64,000 nucleotides of DNA from Rhodococcus triatomae BKS 15-14 (GTDB lineage Bacteria; Actinomycetota; Actinomycetes; Mycobacteriales; Mycobacteriaceae), in NCBI GenBank assembly GCA_000341795.1, contig AODO01000014.1, forward strand, positions 172,150 to 236,149, written 5' to 3'. Shown piece by piece: positions 54,753 to 63,956 of this stretch. The first letter of the stretch is position 1; each line of letters opens with the position of its first letter. The translations under genes were made by a program, and so were the position numbers. The notes beneath the pieces are model-generated. The model had not been told where the DNA came from, did not search any database, and saw only the letters and a program-made list of their open reading frames with translations.

Positions 54753-56206
54753 CACAGTCCACGCATCGCCGCGAACAGTCCCGCGACCCAGCAGGTCAAC
54801 GGCAGCACCGCGGCGATCGCCGCGTAGTCGATCAGTTCGACGGCACGGCGTTGGACCGGAGAGAACTCGCGACGTGGAGCGACGAATCCGAACGCGAGCG
54901 CCGCCGCGATTCCGAGCGCCGCGACGACGAGGACGACCGGTGCCCACAGCGGTTCGGTGACCGCGACACCGCAGGTGAGGAGAACTAGGACCAGGGAGCC
55001 GGAGCCGATCAGGACTGCTGCCTGCGACAGGCTCGCGTAGGTCCGTCCCCGGAGGTTCAGCACCAATGCGGCGACAGCGGCGAGCGCGAAGCCGGGCCAG
55101 TCGACGGACCGGAAGGCGTCGGCCGCGACGAGCGCGCCCGCGGCGGTGGTCACAGCGGCGGCGCACACCAGACCGGTCAGATGGCCACGCGCGCGCGTCG
55201 CCTTCTCCTCGAGGCCCACGAACGACGCGGGCGGTGTGTCGGCCTTCTCGGTTTCCTCACTGTCCAGTGACGAACCGGGTGACGGGACCGGAGGAAGCGG
55301 CAGCTTGGCCAGCAGCATTGCGATGCGTGGTGCGCAGGCGAGGAGGATCAGTCCGGTCGCCGTCACGATGGCGCCGATGGACTGCGCCGACAGGTCCGTG
55401 AAGGCGGCGACGGCCGCTGCGCCCGCCGTCGTCGCCGCGATCGTCGACACGGCCACCGCGACACCGGTACCGGTACCGCTCATCCGGGCCGCGAGGACGG
55501 CGAACGCGCCGCAGGTGACGGCGCCGAGCAGCAACGCCGGTGCACCCAGTGCGCCGGGGACCACCAGCGCGCCCGCAGCGAACGCCGGTGCGAGCGCCGC
55601 GCCCCACAAGGTCAGTGCGGCCGGTCGGTCACCGTAGGCGCGGGAGACGACGGTGCCCGCGGCGACCAGCAGCACCGAGACGACCAACGCTGCGATCATG
55701 CCCGCCGGCCCGTCGTCCTGCCGTCGGGCGAGCAGCACGGCCACGGCGCCGACCACACCGAGTCCGATCGCCGCCGCCGAGCCTGCGACCCCGGCCGATG
55801 CGGGTGTCCAGCGGCGGAAGGTGTCCGCCTCGACCGCTGCGACGTTGTGCATGAGATCGTCGAACAGCGGAGCCGGGGCGGCGCGGTCCGCCGACTGCAG
55901 CAGCAACAACTCGCCGTCCCTGACACGGTGGTCGGCCAGCGAACCGGTCGGGTCGAGTGTCGCCCTGCCGAGCCTGCCGAGCGTCCAGTCGGCAGGGGCC
56001 GCAGAACGATTGCGGACGGCGGCCGGGTCGCAGTGGGCGTCGACGACCGTCACGATCTCCGGAATGAGCAGCGCCAGCGGCGCCCCGGTGGGCAGCGCCA
56101 GATCGACCTGCACCCGATCGGCGAGAATCGTCACCCTGCACAGGTCGGTACGGTCGCCCGACTCGACGCCGATCGCCACGAATTGCCCCCTAGAACTCGA
56201 GTTCAC
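54752..56206 (-). CDS. eccD: Type VII secretion protein EccD
   Basis: ESX integral membrane subunit, about 475-484 aa. The N-terminal ubiquitin-like domain (CRVTILADRVQVDLALPTGAPLALLIPEIV, DGELLLLQ) is followed by about eleven hydrophobic helices with a cytosolic loop (SSLDSEETEKADTPPASFVGLEEKATRARGHL). GTG 56,206 gives 484 aa, but GTG 56,179 has AGGGGG seven bases upstream and starts at VAIGVESGDRTDLCRVTI, so it is the likelier start. Its stop overlaps the mycP ATG (TGATG). Confidence 0.93.
   Translation of the reverse strand: MNSSSRGQFVAIGVESGDRTDLCRVTILADRVQVDLALPTGAPLALLIPEIVTVVDAHCDPAAVRNRSAAPADWTLGRLGRATLDPTGSLADHRVRDGELLLLQSADRAAPAPLFDDLMHNVAAVEADTFRRWTPASAGVAGSAAAIGLGVVGAVAVLLARRQDDGPAGMIAALVVSVLLVAAGTVVSRAYGDRPAALTLWGAALAPAFAAGALVVPGALGAPALLLGAVTCGAFAVLAARMSGTGTGVAVAVSTIAATTAGAAAVAAFTDLSAQSIGAIVTATGLILLACAPRIAMLLAKLPLPPVPSPGSSLDSEETEKADTPPASFVGLEEKATRARGHLTGLVCAAAVTTAAGALVAADAFRSVDWPGFALAAVAALVLNLRGRTYASLSQAAVLIGSGSLVLVLLTCGVAVTEPLWAPVVLVVAALGIAAALAFGFVAPRREFSPVQRRAVELIDYAAIAAVLPLTCWVAGLFAAMRGL
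56193..56204. promoter_or_regulatory. Palindrome GAACTCGAGTTC, candidate operator
   Basis: Perfect 12-bp palindrome about 14 bp upstream of the preferred eccD start (56,179), in the divergent eccD-eccC region. It would sit in the leader or promoter of eccD. If eccD starts at 56,206 it is coding and the symmetry is chance. Confidence 0.35.
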
Positions 56207-56342
56207 GCCGGCGCCGTCCCGCCGGCGCCGCCCCCATCATGAAACTGCGCGAACTCTACGGCAGCGGTCGGTCGGGGTGGGTCGCGGGTGGACCGGCGCA
56301 TGCGTTACTGTCCAACGCTCGTACGCCTGCCGGGGGGAAGGC

Positions 56343-56399
56343 ATGGCGTCCACCGCATCTCGGCCGGAGGCCGGGACGGGACCAGGGGGTGAGCGCTGA
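56343..56399 (+). CDS. Possible 18-aa leader peptide upstream of eccC
   Basis: ATG at 56,343 follows GGGGGGAAGG and opens an 18-codon frame (MASTASRPEAGTGPGGER) whose TGA shares a base with the eccC ATG (TGATG). Such an overlap would couple eccC translation to it. No homologue is known to me. It may instead be an accident of GC-rich sequence. Confidence 0.35.
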   Translation: MASTASRPEAGTGPGGER

Positions 56400-59300
56400 T
56401 GGCCACAGTGCGTTTCGTGCGCAAGACGCGCGCAGAGGTGCCGCGGACACCCGGCGGCGAGGTGAGCCTGCAGCCACCTCCGGACATCCCGAAGATCGTT
56501 CCCGGCAATCTGCTGACGAAGTTGCTTCCGGTGGTGATGGGGGTGGCGATGGTCGGCATGGTCGCCCTCATGTTCACCTCGGGTGGTATGTCCGCCAATC
56601 CGATGTCCCTGATGTTTCCCGTGATGATGGTCGTCTCGATGCTCGGGATGCTCGCCGGCGGTCGTGGCAACGGATCTCGGGGAGCCGAGATCAACGAGGA
56701 CCGTAAGGATTATCTCCGGTACCTCGACCAGCTGCGCCGCGACGTCTACGACACCGTGGACAAGCAGCGGGTCGCACTGGACTGGAGCCACCCGGATCCC
56801 GCGCACCTGTGGACGCTGGTGGGCACCGCCCGCATGTGGGAGCGACGCGTCGGGGACCCGGACCATCTGCACGTGCGCGTCGGCCGGGGAAGCCAGCGCC
56901 TCGCGACGCGTCTCGTGGCTCCGGAGACGGGCCCCGTCGAAGACCTCGAACCGGTTGCGGCGGTGTCGCTGCGGCGCTTCGTCCGCACCCACTCCGTGGT
57001 CCCGGGGCTGCCGACGGCGGTGGCGGTGCGCGGCTTCGCCTCGATCGGATTCGACGGCGACCGGGCGGCCTCCCGCGACCTCGTCCGCGCGATGCTGGTG
57101 CAGCTGTGCACCTTTCACGGACCCGACGTCGTGCAGGTCGTCGTGGTCTGTGGTCCGGACACGGCCCGCGAATGGGAATGGGTCAAGTGGCTGCCACACG
57201 CGCAGCACCCCGATCGTGTCGACGGGGCGGGAAGTGGCCGCATGGTGTACGGCTCGCTGGCCGAACTCGACGAGGTTCTCGGGCCCCACCTGGCGATGCG
57301 GGCGCGATACTCCCGGACCGCCCCGGCCACCGCGGGCGTCCCGCAGATGCTGGTGGTCCTCGACGGTGGTATCACCACCGGGCCCGGGGTTCTCGACGAC
57401 GGTGTCGATTCGGTGACCGTGCTCGATCTCGGAGGCTACCGCCCGGCTCTGTCGGCGACCCGTGGAATCCAGCTGGTCCTGTCCACGGCGGAGCTCGGGG
57501 CGCGGAGCGCGGCGGGCGTCGAGACCTTCGCCGTCCCGGACGTTCTGAGTGCGCACCAGGCCGAGACGGCGGCCCGGCGGCTCGCGCCGTATCGGGTGAT
57601 CACCGCGACGGCCACGGATGCCGGCGACGACGCCGACACCGACGCGGACTGGCGGCGACTGCTCGGGTTGCCGGAACTCGTCACCCTCGACGCCGCGACG
57701 GCCTGGGCGCCACGCAGCCCACGTGACCGCCTGCGAGTCCCGATCGGGGTCGCACCCGACGGCTCGCCGGTCGAGATCGACCTGAAGGAGGCCGCGGAGA
57801 ACGGAATGGGCCCGCACGGGTTGTGCATCGGCGCGACCGGCTCGGGCAAGTCCGAGTTCCTGCGCACCCTCGTGCTCGGTTTGGCCGCGACGCACTCACC
57901 CGACGCGTTGAACCTGGTGCTCGTCGACTTCAAGGGCGGTGCGACGTTCCTCGGTCTCGACGGGCTGCCGCACGTCGCGGCAGTCATCACCAACCTCGCC
58001 GAGGAACTGGCGATGGTCGACCGGATGCGCGACGCGCTGGCCGGTGAGATGAACCGCAGACAGGAGCTGCTCCGCTCGGCCGGCAACTTCGCCAACGTCA
58101 CCGAGTACGAGAAGGCACGGGCGGGTGGCGCCGACCTGGCACCGCTGCCCGCCATGTTCATCGTCGTCGACGAGTTCTCCGAGTTGCTCAGCCAGCAGCC
58201 CGATTTCGCGGACCTGTTCGTCGCGATCGGGCGTCTCGGCCGGTCGCTGCGCATCCATCTGCTGCTCGCGAGCCAGCGCCTCGACGAGGGCAAGATGCGC
58301 GGCCTCGACAGCCACCTGTCGTACCGGATCGGTCTCAAGACGTTCTCGGCCAACGAATCACGCACGGTTCTGGGTGTTCCCGACGCCTACCATCTGCCCG
58401 GGCAGCCCGGCGCCGGATACCTCAAGTGCGACTCGGCGGAGATCGTCCGGTTCACCGCCGCCTACGTGTCGGGGCCGTACGTCATCCGGTCGTCCGGCGG
58501 CGGGTTCGTCGGATCGGCTGCCGCCGCGGACCTGCGCCCACGTCCGTTCACCGCCGCCGAGGTCGCGCTGCCCGTTCAGCCGGAACCCACCCGTGCGGAG
58601 GAACCCGAGCCGGTCACCGACACCGGACGCACCGTGCTCGACACGGTGGTCGACAGGCTCCGTGGAAGGGGATCGGCGGCGCACGAGGTGTGGTTGCCGC
58701 CTCTCGACGCCTCGCCGTCGCTGGGCGAGTTGGTCCCGGCACCGGCGCCCGCCGACAGCATGCCTGTGACGCTGCAGGCGTCGATCGGCATCGTCGACCG
58801 GCCCTACGATCAGCGCCGGGACCTGCTCGTCGTCGATCTCGCGGGGGCGCGCGGCAACGTCGCCGTCGTCGGCGGCCCGCAGTCCGGGAAGTCGACGACG
58901 CTGCGGACCCTCATGACGGCCATGGCGCTGACCCACACGCCCCGGCAGGTGCAGTTCTACTGCCTCGACTTCGGAGGCGGCACCCTCGCCGGACTTGCCG
59001 GGCTGCCGCACGTCGGGTCGGTGGCGAACCGGCTCGACGTCGACCGCGTGCGTCGGACCGTCGCGGAGATGAACACCCTTGTGCGGGAACGGGAGCAACG
59101 GTTCCGGGAACTCGGAATCGACTCCATGGCGGAGTTCCGTCGACTGCGCGCAGTGGGTGACCCGCGGGTCGAGGGCGATCCGTTCGGGGACGTGTTCCTC
59201 GTCGTGGACGGATGGCCCGGAGTCCGGCAGGACTTCGAGCCGCTGGAGATGCAGATCAACGCCCTGGCCGGGCAGGGCCTGTCCTTCGGCGTGCACGTCG

Positions 59301-60361
59301 TGGTGACCGCGTCCCGATGGGCGGAGATCCGACCGGCACTCAAGGACCAGCTGGGCACCCGAATCGAGCTTCGACTCGGCGACCCGTCCGACTCGGACAT
59401 CGGTCGGGTCAAGGCGAGCCGGGTGCCGCAGGGGAGGCCCGGCCGGGGCATGACGTCGGACGGGCTCCACCTGCTCATGGCCCTGCCACGCGTCGACGGA
59501 CGGGCCACCACCGACGATCTCGGCGCCGGTGTCGCGGATGCGGTCGCCAGGATCACTACCGCATCGGCCGGGAATCGGGCGCCGTCGGTCCGTATGCTGC
59601 CCGACCGCTGCGATCGCGGCGACGTGCTTGCTCGGCTTGCCGCGTGGCCCCCGGCTTCCGAGACACCGTGTCTGCGGGTGCCGATAGGGCTCGACGAGGC
59701 CGAACTCGCGCCCGTCCACATCGATTTCACCGAACACCAGCACGTCCTCGCCTTCGCCGACGGTGGTGCAGGCAAGACGACGCTGCTGCGCGGAGTCTGT
59801 GCGGGCCTGATGGAGTCCAACACGCCGCAGCAGGCCAAGATCATCCTCGCCGACTACCGCCGCACGATGCTCGGTGCGGTCGAGGGCGATCATCTCGCCG
59901 GGTATGCGCCGAACGCCCCGACGTTGACCACCATGATGAACGAGCTCGCCGGCGTGCTGTCGGGGCGGATGCCGGGAGCCGACCTGACGCCGCAACAGAT
60001 CCGCGACCGCTCGTGGTGGACGGGACCGGAGATCTATGTGATCGTCGACGACTACGACCTGGTCGTGACGTCGAGCGGCAATCCTCTGCTCCCGCTCCTC
60101 GACCATCTCGCGCACGGCCGGGACGTCGGCCTGCACCTGATCGTTGCCCGCCGATCCGGTGGCGCCGGCCGAGCGCTCTACGAACCGATCGTCGCCCGAC
60201 TGCGCGACCTCGTGCCGACGGGCTTCGTGATGAGTGGCAGCCGAGACGAGGGCAACCTCATCGGAAACGCGCGCCCGTCGGAGATGCCCCCCGGCCGAGC
60301 ACAATTGGTGACCCGCGCGGGGACCTCCCAGATCCAGATCGCGTGGATGCCGCCACTGTGA
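56399..60361 (+). CDS. eccC: Type VII secretion ATPase EccC
   Basis: FtsK/SpoIIIE-type motor of the ESX system, 1,320 aa, single-chain form. Two N-terminal membrane helices (LPVVMGVAMVGMVALMFTSG, MSLMFPVMMVVSMLGMLAGG) are followed by the DUF domain and three ATPase domains: Walker A GATGSGKSEF near residue 480, GGPQSGKSTT near 825 and DGGAGKTT near 1,121. The first has a full Walker B (LPAMFIVVDEFSELL). The others are degenerate, the third reading IYVIVDDYDLV. The third ATPase domain normally binds the C-terminal signal of WXG100 substrates. ATG shares a base with a possible leader-peptide stop. GGGGGTGA upstream. Confidence 0.95.
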   Translation: MATVRFVRKTRAEVPRTPGGEVSLQPPPDIPKIVPGNLLTKLLPVVMGVAMVGMVALMFTSGGMSANPMSLMFPVMMVVSMLGMLAGGRGNGSRGAEINEDRKDYLRYLDQLRRDVYDTVDKQRVALDWSHPDPAHLWTLVGTARMWERRVGDPDHLHVRVGRGSQRLATRLVAPETGPVEDLEPVAAVSLRRFVRTHSVVPGLPTAVAVRGFASIGFDGDRAASRDLVRAMLVQLCTFHGPDVVQVVVVCGPDTAREWEWVKWLPHAQHPDRVDGAGSGRMVYGSLAELDEVLGPHLAMRARYSRTAPATAGVPQMLVVLDGGITTGPGVLDDGVDSVTVLDLGGYRPALSATRGIQLVLSTAELGARSAAGVETFAVPDVLSAHQAETAARRLAPYRVITATATDAGDDADTDADWRRLLGLPELVTLDAATAWAPRSPRDRLRVPIGVAPDGSPVEIDLKEAAENGMGPHGLCIGATGSGKSEFLRTLVLGLAATHSPDALNLVLVDFKGGATFLGLDGLPHVAAVITNLAEELAMVDRMRDALAGEMNRRQELLRSAGNFANVTEYEKARAGGADLAPLPAMFIVVDEFSELLSQQPDFADLFVAIGRLGRSLRIHLLLASQRLDEGKMRGLDSHLSYRIGLKTFSANESRTVLGVPDAYHLPGQPGAGYLKCDSAEIVRFTAAYVSGPYVIRSSGGGFVGSAAAADLRPRPFTAAEVALPVQPEPTRAEEPEPVTDTGRTVLDTVVDRLRGRGSAAHEVWLPPLDASPSLGELVPAPAPADSMPVTLQASIGIVDRPYDQRRDLLVVDLAGARGNVAVVGGPQSGKSTTLRTLMTAMALTHTPRQVQFYCLDFGGGTLAGLAGLPHVGSVANRLDVDRVRRTVAEMNTLVREREQRFRELGIDSMAEFRRLRAVGDPRVEGDPFGDVFLVVDGWPGVRQDFEPLEMQINALAGQGLSFGVHVVVTASRWAEIRPALKDQLGTRIELRLGDPSDSDIGRVKASRVPQGRPGRGMTSDGLHLLMALPRVDGRATTDDLGAGVADAVARITTASAGNRAPSVRMLPDRCDRGDVLARLAAWPPASETPCLRVPIGLDEAELAPVHIDFTEHQHVLAFADGGAGKTTLLRGVCAGLMESNTPQQAKIILADYRRTMLGAVEGDHLAGYAPNAPTLTTMMNELAGVLSGRMPGADLTPQQIRDRSWWTGPEIYVIVDDYDLVVTSSGNPLLPLLDHLAHGRDVGLHLIVARRSGGAGRALYEPIVARLRDLVPTGFVMSGSRDEGNLIGNARPSEMPPGRAQLVTRAGTSQIQIAWMPPL

Positions 60362-61761
60362 CGGCGAGATCGATGGTCGCGGTGCACCTGACCGAGTCCG
60401 CCACGTGGGCTCGGTCGGGGGACCGGACCGTCGAGCGTCCCGCCGGGGTCGCGCTCTCCTCGGGACACGTCGCGGTGGCCGTCGACCGGGCGACGGCCGC
60501 ATCGGACGAGGTGTTCGAGCCCGCGCCGATCCGATTCGTGGGCGACGACGTCCTGGTGCTCGGATCGACCGCCGTCGATGTCGCCGACCTCCTGGAGGAG
60601 GTGCTCGCCGACGCGCTGGTGGCGGTGGGAGCGGCGACGCCGGTGGACCGTCTCGTGGTCACCTGCCCGACCTCGTGGGGAACGCGGCGACGGCGGGTGC
60701 TCGTCGCTGTGGGGCGCCGGGTGGCCAGGGAGGTCCGGGTGATGCCGGTCGCGGAGGCCGCAGCCCCGGAGACGAACTCCGACGACACACACCGGTTCGG
60801 GGTGTTTTTCGAGATCGGGATGTTGGCGTCCGAGGCCACGGCCACCTTCGGCGGCGCGGTGTCCGTCGACGCGATCGGCGCGATGGACCTGATCTCTCGC
60901 CCGGAATCTGTGAGCGAGCTGGTCGAGTCGGTTCAGAGGGCACTGCCGGATGTTCCGGAATGGGTTGCGGTCGTGGGCGTTCTGCCTCCTCCGGTCGTCG
61001 ACGCACTGGCGCGCGAGGTGCGTCGGCGCTGGGACGCGGACGTCGCGGTTCGCGAGGTGTCGGAGCGGGACCTCCTCGATTCCGCGTACGGGTGGGGGTC
61101 GTTGCAGGCGGGCCCGTCGGGCAGCGACCGGGAACGGCACTCCGTGCGTCCGAACGACCGTCGCCTGGTCGGTTCTGTGGTGGCGGTCGGGGTACTCGCG
61201 CTCGCCGCGGTGGCTGCGTGGCCGGTGTTCACCGCCCTTCGTGGTTCGGACGACGGCGCTCAGGTCGTGTCGGAGACGCCGATCGTCGCCGGGGTCACGG
61301 GCGCGGTGGACCCGGCCGCGGACCCTCCGGCGGCGATGCCGGGACGCGTCGCGACCGGGCGAGCGGCAGTGGACGTGCCCGCCGGGTGGCACCCGCGGGC
61401 TGCGAGCGACGGGTCGGATCGGGTGGAGTTGGTCCGTGACGACAGCAGGCCCGCTCGAATCCTCCTCGTGCAGAAGGACCTCCGGGACGGCGCGGACCTC
61501 GACGCGGTCGCGGTCACGCTCGCCGGTCAGATCGCCGAGCGGTCGGACACCTTTGGTCCGATCGAGCACGTCGAGTTCGACGGACGTCCCGCGCTGTCCT
61601 ATCGGGAAACCCCGGATGGTGAGTCGCACGTCGCGTGGTGGGTGTTCGTCGCCGACGGACTCCAGGTCAGCGTCGGATGTCAGGCGCCGCGGACGGATCC
61701 CGACAGTGTCGAACCCGCGTGTGGTGACGTCGCCCGGTCCGTCACGGTCGCGGTGAGTTGA
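60358..61761 (+). CDS. Type VII secretion-associated protein, Rv3446c family
   Basis: 467 aa protein in the position of Rv3446c in the M. tuberculosis ESX-4 locus. The N-terminal half (MVAVHLTESATWARSGDRTVERP, VDRLVVTCPTSWGTRRRRVLVAVGRRV) looks like a degenerate actin/Hsp70-like fold. One membrane helix (SVVAVGVLALAAVAAWPVFTAL near residue 285) leads to an extracytoplasmic domain of about 140 residues (VDVPAGWHPRAASDGSDRVELV, SHVAWWVFVADGLQVSVGC) typical of the family. GTG 60,358 overlaps the eccC stop by 4 bp. ATG 60,373 is an alternative. Role in secretion unknown. Confidence 0.85.
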   Translation: MTARSMVAVHLTESATWARSGDRTVERPAGVALSSGHVAVAVDRATAASDEVFEPAPIRFVGDDVLVLGSTAVDVADLLEEVLADALVAVGAATPVDRLVVTCPTSWGTRRRRVLVAVGRRVAREVRVMPVAEAAAPETNSDDTHRFGVFFEIGMLASEATATFGGAVSVDAIGAMDLISRPESVSELVESVQRALPDVPEWVAVVGVLPPPVVDALAREVRRRWDADVAVREVSERDLLDSAYGWGSLQAGPSGSDRERHSVRPNDRRLVGSVVAVGVLALAAVAAWPVFTALRGSDDGAQVVSETPIVAGVTGAVDPAADPPAAMPGRVATGRAAVDVPAGWHPRAASDGSDRVELVRDDSRPARILLVQKDLRDGADLDAVAVTLAGQIAERSDTFGPIEHVEFDGRPALSYRETPDGESHVAWWVFVADGLQVSVGCQAPRTDPDSVEPACGDVARSVTVAVS

Positions 61762-61911
61762 CAGCCCGCGTCCGACGGGACGGAGAGGCGAGCTTTCTCG
61801 GATCGCATGGAACCGAACCGGGAACCGATGCGTCCAACAGGGTGTAGGCGAGTCCGAGTCGGCCCATCGGGGGTCGACACTTCGAGGACGCGGGACAAAC
61901 AGGAGGGGTGC

Positions 61912-62226
61912 ATGAGCGGTCAGATGAAGACAACGACCGAGACCATGGAGGCCGCCGCAACGCACGTCAGTGACGTCAACGGCGACATCCAGGGTCTGCT
62001 GTCGTCGCTTCAGGGTCGGCTCTCGGCAGTGAACGGGGCATGGGAGGGCTCGGCGAAGGTTGCGTTCGACAACCTGATGCAGCGCTGGGACCAGAACGCC
62101 AAGACGCTGAACGAGGCGCTCATGGGCATCAGCGAGAACATCCGTGCCAACGGCGTCGCCTTCGCATCCACGCAGGACGATCACGTCGCGGCGATCAACA
62201 GCGCGGCGGGCAGCCTCAACCTCTGA
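61912..62226 (+). CDS. esxU: WXG100 family protein, EsxU-like
   Basis: Small helical-hairpin substrate of the ESX system, 104 aa. WEG in LSAVNGAWEGSAKVAFDNL marks the turn between helices. It pairs with the next gene's product as a heterodimer. AGGAGGGG precedes ATG 61,912. The 150-bp gap after the Rv3446c-like gene shows no other feature. Position fits EsxU. Which partner carries the export signal cannot be told by eye, as no clear YxxxD/E is seen at its C-terminus. Confidence 0.88.
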   Translation: MSGQMKTTTETMEAAATHVSDVNGDIQGLLSSLQGRLSAVNGAWEGSAKVAFDNLMQRWDQNAKTLNEALMGISENIRANGVAFASTQDDHVAAINSAAGSLNL

Positions 62227-62290
62227 CCGGCGGCGTTCGGCAGCAACCTGTCAACGAATCACTCACCGACGAACACACCAGGGGGACAGC

Positions 62291-62581
62291 ATGAGCGGCG
62301 CAATGCGCTATGACTTCGGCGCCATCGACGGCGCCCGCGCGGACATCGCGGCCACCAGCGGGAACATCAACGGCAAGCTCGCCGACCTGAAGAGCTACCT
62401 CGCTCCGCTCGTCGCGGAGTGGGAGGGCTCGGCCGCCGAGGCGTACCAGGCGAACCAGGCCAAGTGGGACAAGTCGATCAACGAGCTGAACCAGACCCTC
62501 GAGGCGATCGGCCGCGCCGTCGGCGCGGGCAACGAGGACATGGCCGCGACGAACACCCGGGCGGCGCAGAGCTGGAACTGA
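62291..62581 (+). CDS. esxT: WXG100 family protein, EsxT-like
   Basis: 96 aa WXG100 protein: MSGAMRYDFGAIDGARADIAATSGNINGKL, WEG in APLVAEWEGSAAEAY, then a second helix ending AATNTRAAQSWN. Partner of the preceding gene, 64 bp apart, with GGGGGA before the ATG. It matches EsxT by locus order. A perfect 18-bp hairpin follows. In mycobacteria rplM-rpsI come next; here an unrelated gene intervenes. Confidence 0.89.
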   Translation: MSGAMRYDFGAIDGARADIAATSGNINGKLADLKSYLAPLVAEWEGSAAEAYQANQAKWDKSINELNQTLEAIGRAVGAGNEDMAATNTRAAQSWN

Positions 62582-62599
62582 CCCGAACGAGCGACTCGA

Positions 62600-62642
62600 C
62601 GACTGTGTCCCCGGTGGAGGAGAGCCACCGGGGACACAGTCG
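62600..62642. terminator. Bidirectional terminator after the ESX-4 locus
   Basis: Perfect 18-bp stem (62,600-62,617 with 62,625-62,642, 7-base loop) between the convergent esxT and phosphodiesterase genes. Confidence 0.92.
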
Positions 62643-62657
62643 TGTTCGGCACGTGGT

Positions 62658-63806
62658 TCAGGGGCGGAACACGAGCAACGGGACGTGCAGTTCGGCCGAC
62701 GTCAACGACCCGTGGTGTCCGACGAGGATCGACTGGAGCGGCTCCGCCGACTTGCGGATCAGCGCGCCGTCGCCGGTCGCGACCGCGATCACGTCGCCGA
62801 TCCGTTCGCGTGCGCGGGCGCTGACTGTCGGGCCGAACCAGCCACGCTCGATGACCTCCGCTCGAGAGAACACCGCGAAGTCGTCGGCCAGACGCGATCG
62901 CCACCGCTCGAGCACCGGCTCCGCCTCGTCCGGTGCGGCGTAGATGTGCCGCGCCCGTGGTTCACCACCGATCTGCCGGACGTCCCTGGTGAGTTCCGGT
63001 TCCTGATCCACGTCGAGGGGAGAGCGGACCTGGACCATCCCGTGGTCCGCCGTGACGATCAATGCACCGTCCGACGGCAGCCGAGCCGCGATCTGCCGCG
63101 CCAGCAGATCGACCTGTGCGAGCTCGAGCGTCCACGCGGAGGATTCCGGCCCCCGCGCATGACCCGTCAGGTCCAGCTCACCGTGGTAGGCGTACACGAG
63201 GGACCGCTCGCCGGCCCGCAGTGACGTCACCGCCGCATCGACCAGATCACCCATGGAGAACGTCGGCTTGAACTCGCCGCCCCGCAGCGCCGCCCGGGTC
63301 AGCCCCGATCCGCCCTGGTAGGCCGGCGCCACTCGCGACACCGTGACACCATCCGCCGCGGCCCGCTCGAACGCCGTCGGAGCCGGCTGGAACTCCTCGG
63401 GCACCAGTTCACGCAGCAGGTCCACCCGCGGACCCTCGCCGTGCAGACGCCACTTCAACGGGTTCATCAGCCGGTCCTCACCGGGAACCGACATGAGGTA
63501 GCCGACGACACCGTGCTCACCCGACGGCATTCCGGTTCCCAGCGACGCGAGGCTGGCCGCCGTCGTGGTGGGGAAGCCCGCCGTCAGGGCGGCGCGCCGT
63601 GCCGCCGAGGAGAGGAACGGGGCTTCGTCGGGGTGCGTCTCCAGTAGTTCGGAGCCCAATCCGTCGACCAGGAGGATGCAGACCCGGTTCACACCCGTTA
63701 GGTCGATACCGATGCGGTCGCTCTCGCCGGCGACGCCGAGCTGGGCAAGGACGGAGGGGACGAGGTCGGACAGTGACTCCCGTCCGTACTGCGGGGCAAG
63801 CAACAT
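62658..63806 (-). CDS. Alkaline phosphatase superfamily protein, nucleotide pyrophosphatase/phosphodiesterase type
   Basis: Metal-dependent phosphohydrolase of 382 aa. Metal-site features: Asp in CILLVDGLGSELL, the nucleophile Thr in GFPTTTAASLASLGTG, Asp/His in YHGELDLTGHARG, DH in VTADHGMVQV, and His in VGHHGSLTSAELHVP. This is the layout of type I phosphodiesterases. There is no signal peptide, so it is likely cytosolic. ATG 63,806. The substrate is unknown: nucleotides or phosphonates are family options. On the minus strand between ESX-4 and the probable rplM promoter, so it was probably inserted into a conserved junction. Confidence 0.85.
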   Translation of the reverse strand: MLLAPQYGRESLSDLVPSVLAQLGVAGESDRIGIDLTGVNRVCILLVDGLGSELLETHPDEAPFLSSAARRAALTAGFPTTTAASLASLGTGMPSGEHGVVGYLMSVPGEDRLMNPLKWRLHGEGPRVDLLRELVPEEFQPAPTAFERAAADGVTVSRVAPAYQGGSGLTRAALRGGEFKPTFSMGDLVDAAVTSLRAGERSLVYAYHGELDLTGHARGPESSAWTLELAQVDLLARQIAARLPSDGALIVTADHGMVQVRSPLDVDQEPELTRDVRQIGGEPRARHIYAAPDEAEPVLERWRSRLADDFAVFSRAEVIERGWFGPTVSARARERIGDVIAVATGDGALIRKSAEPLQSILVGHHGSLTSAELHVPLLVFRP

Positions 63807-63927
63807 GGGATCAGGCTAGGGGGTGGCCCACCTCGGCGTGACGCGCGCCACTTCTTTCGTGTCAGTGTGCCGGTGTGTGTCGGGTGACCTGTGTGTTCGG
63901 GTGTGTGCGGGGCTGTGAGCAGGCGAT

Positions 63928-63956
63928 TTGCTTCCTGCGTCGTGGACACGTAACTT
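63928..63956 (+). promoter_or_regulatory. Outward promoter, probably for rplM-rpsI beyond the window
   Basis: -35 TTGCTT (63,928-63,933), 17-bp spacer, -10 TAACTT (63,951-63,956). It is preceded by GCGATTTG, resembling the CGATTTG at the -35 boxes of the rplN and rpsH promoters. The rest of 63,807-64,000 includes a GT-rich stretch and no gene. The downstream genes are inferred from mycobacterial gene order only. Confidence 0.5.
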
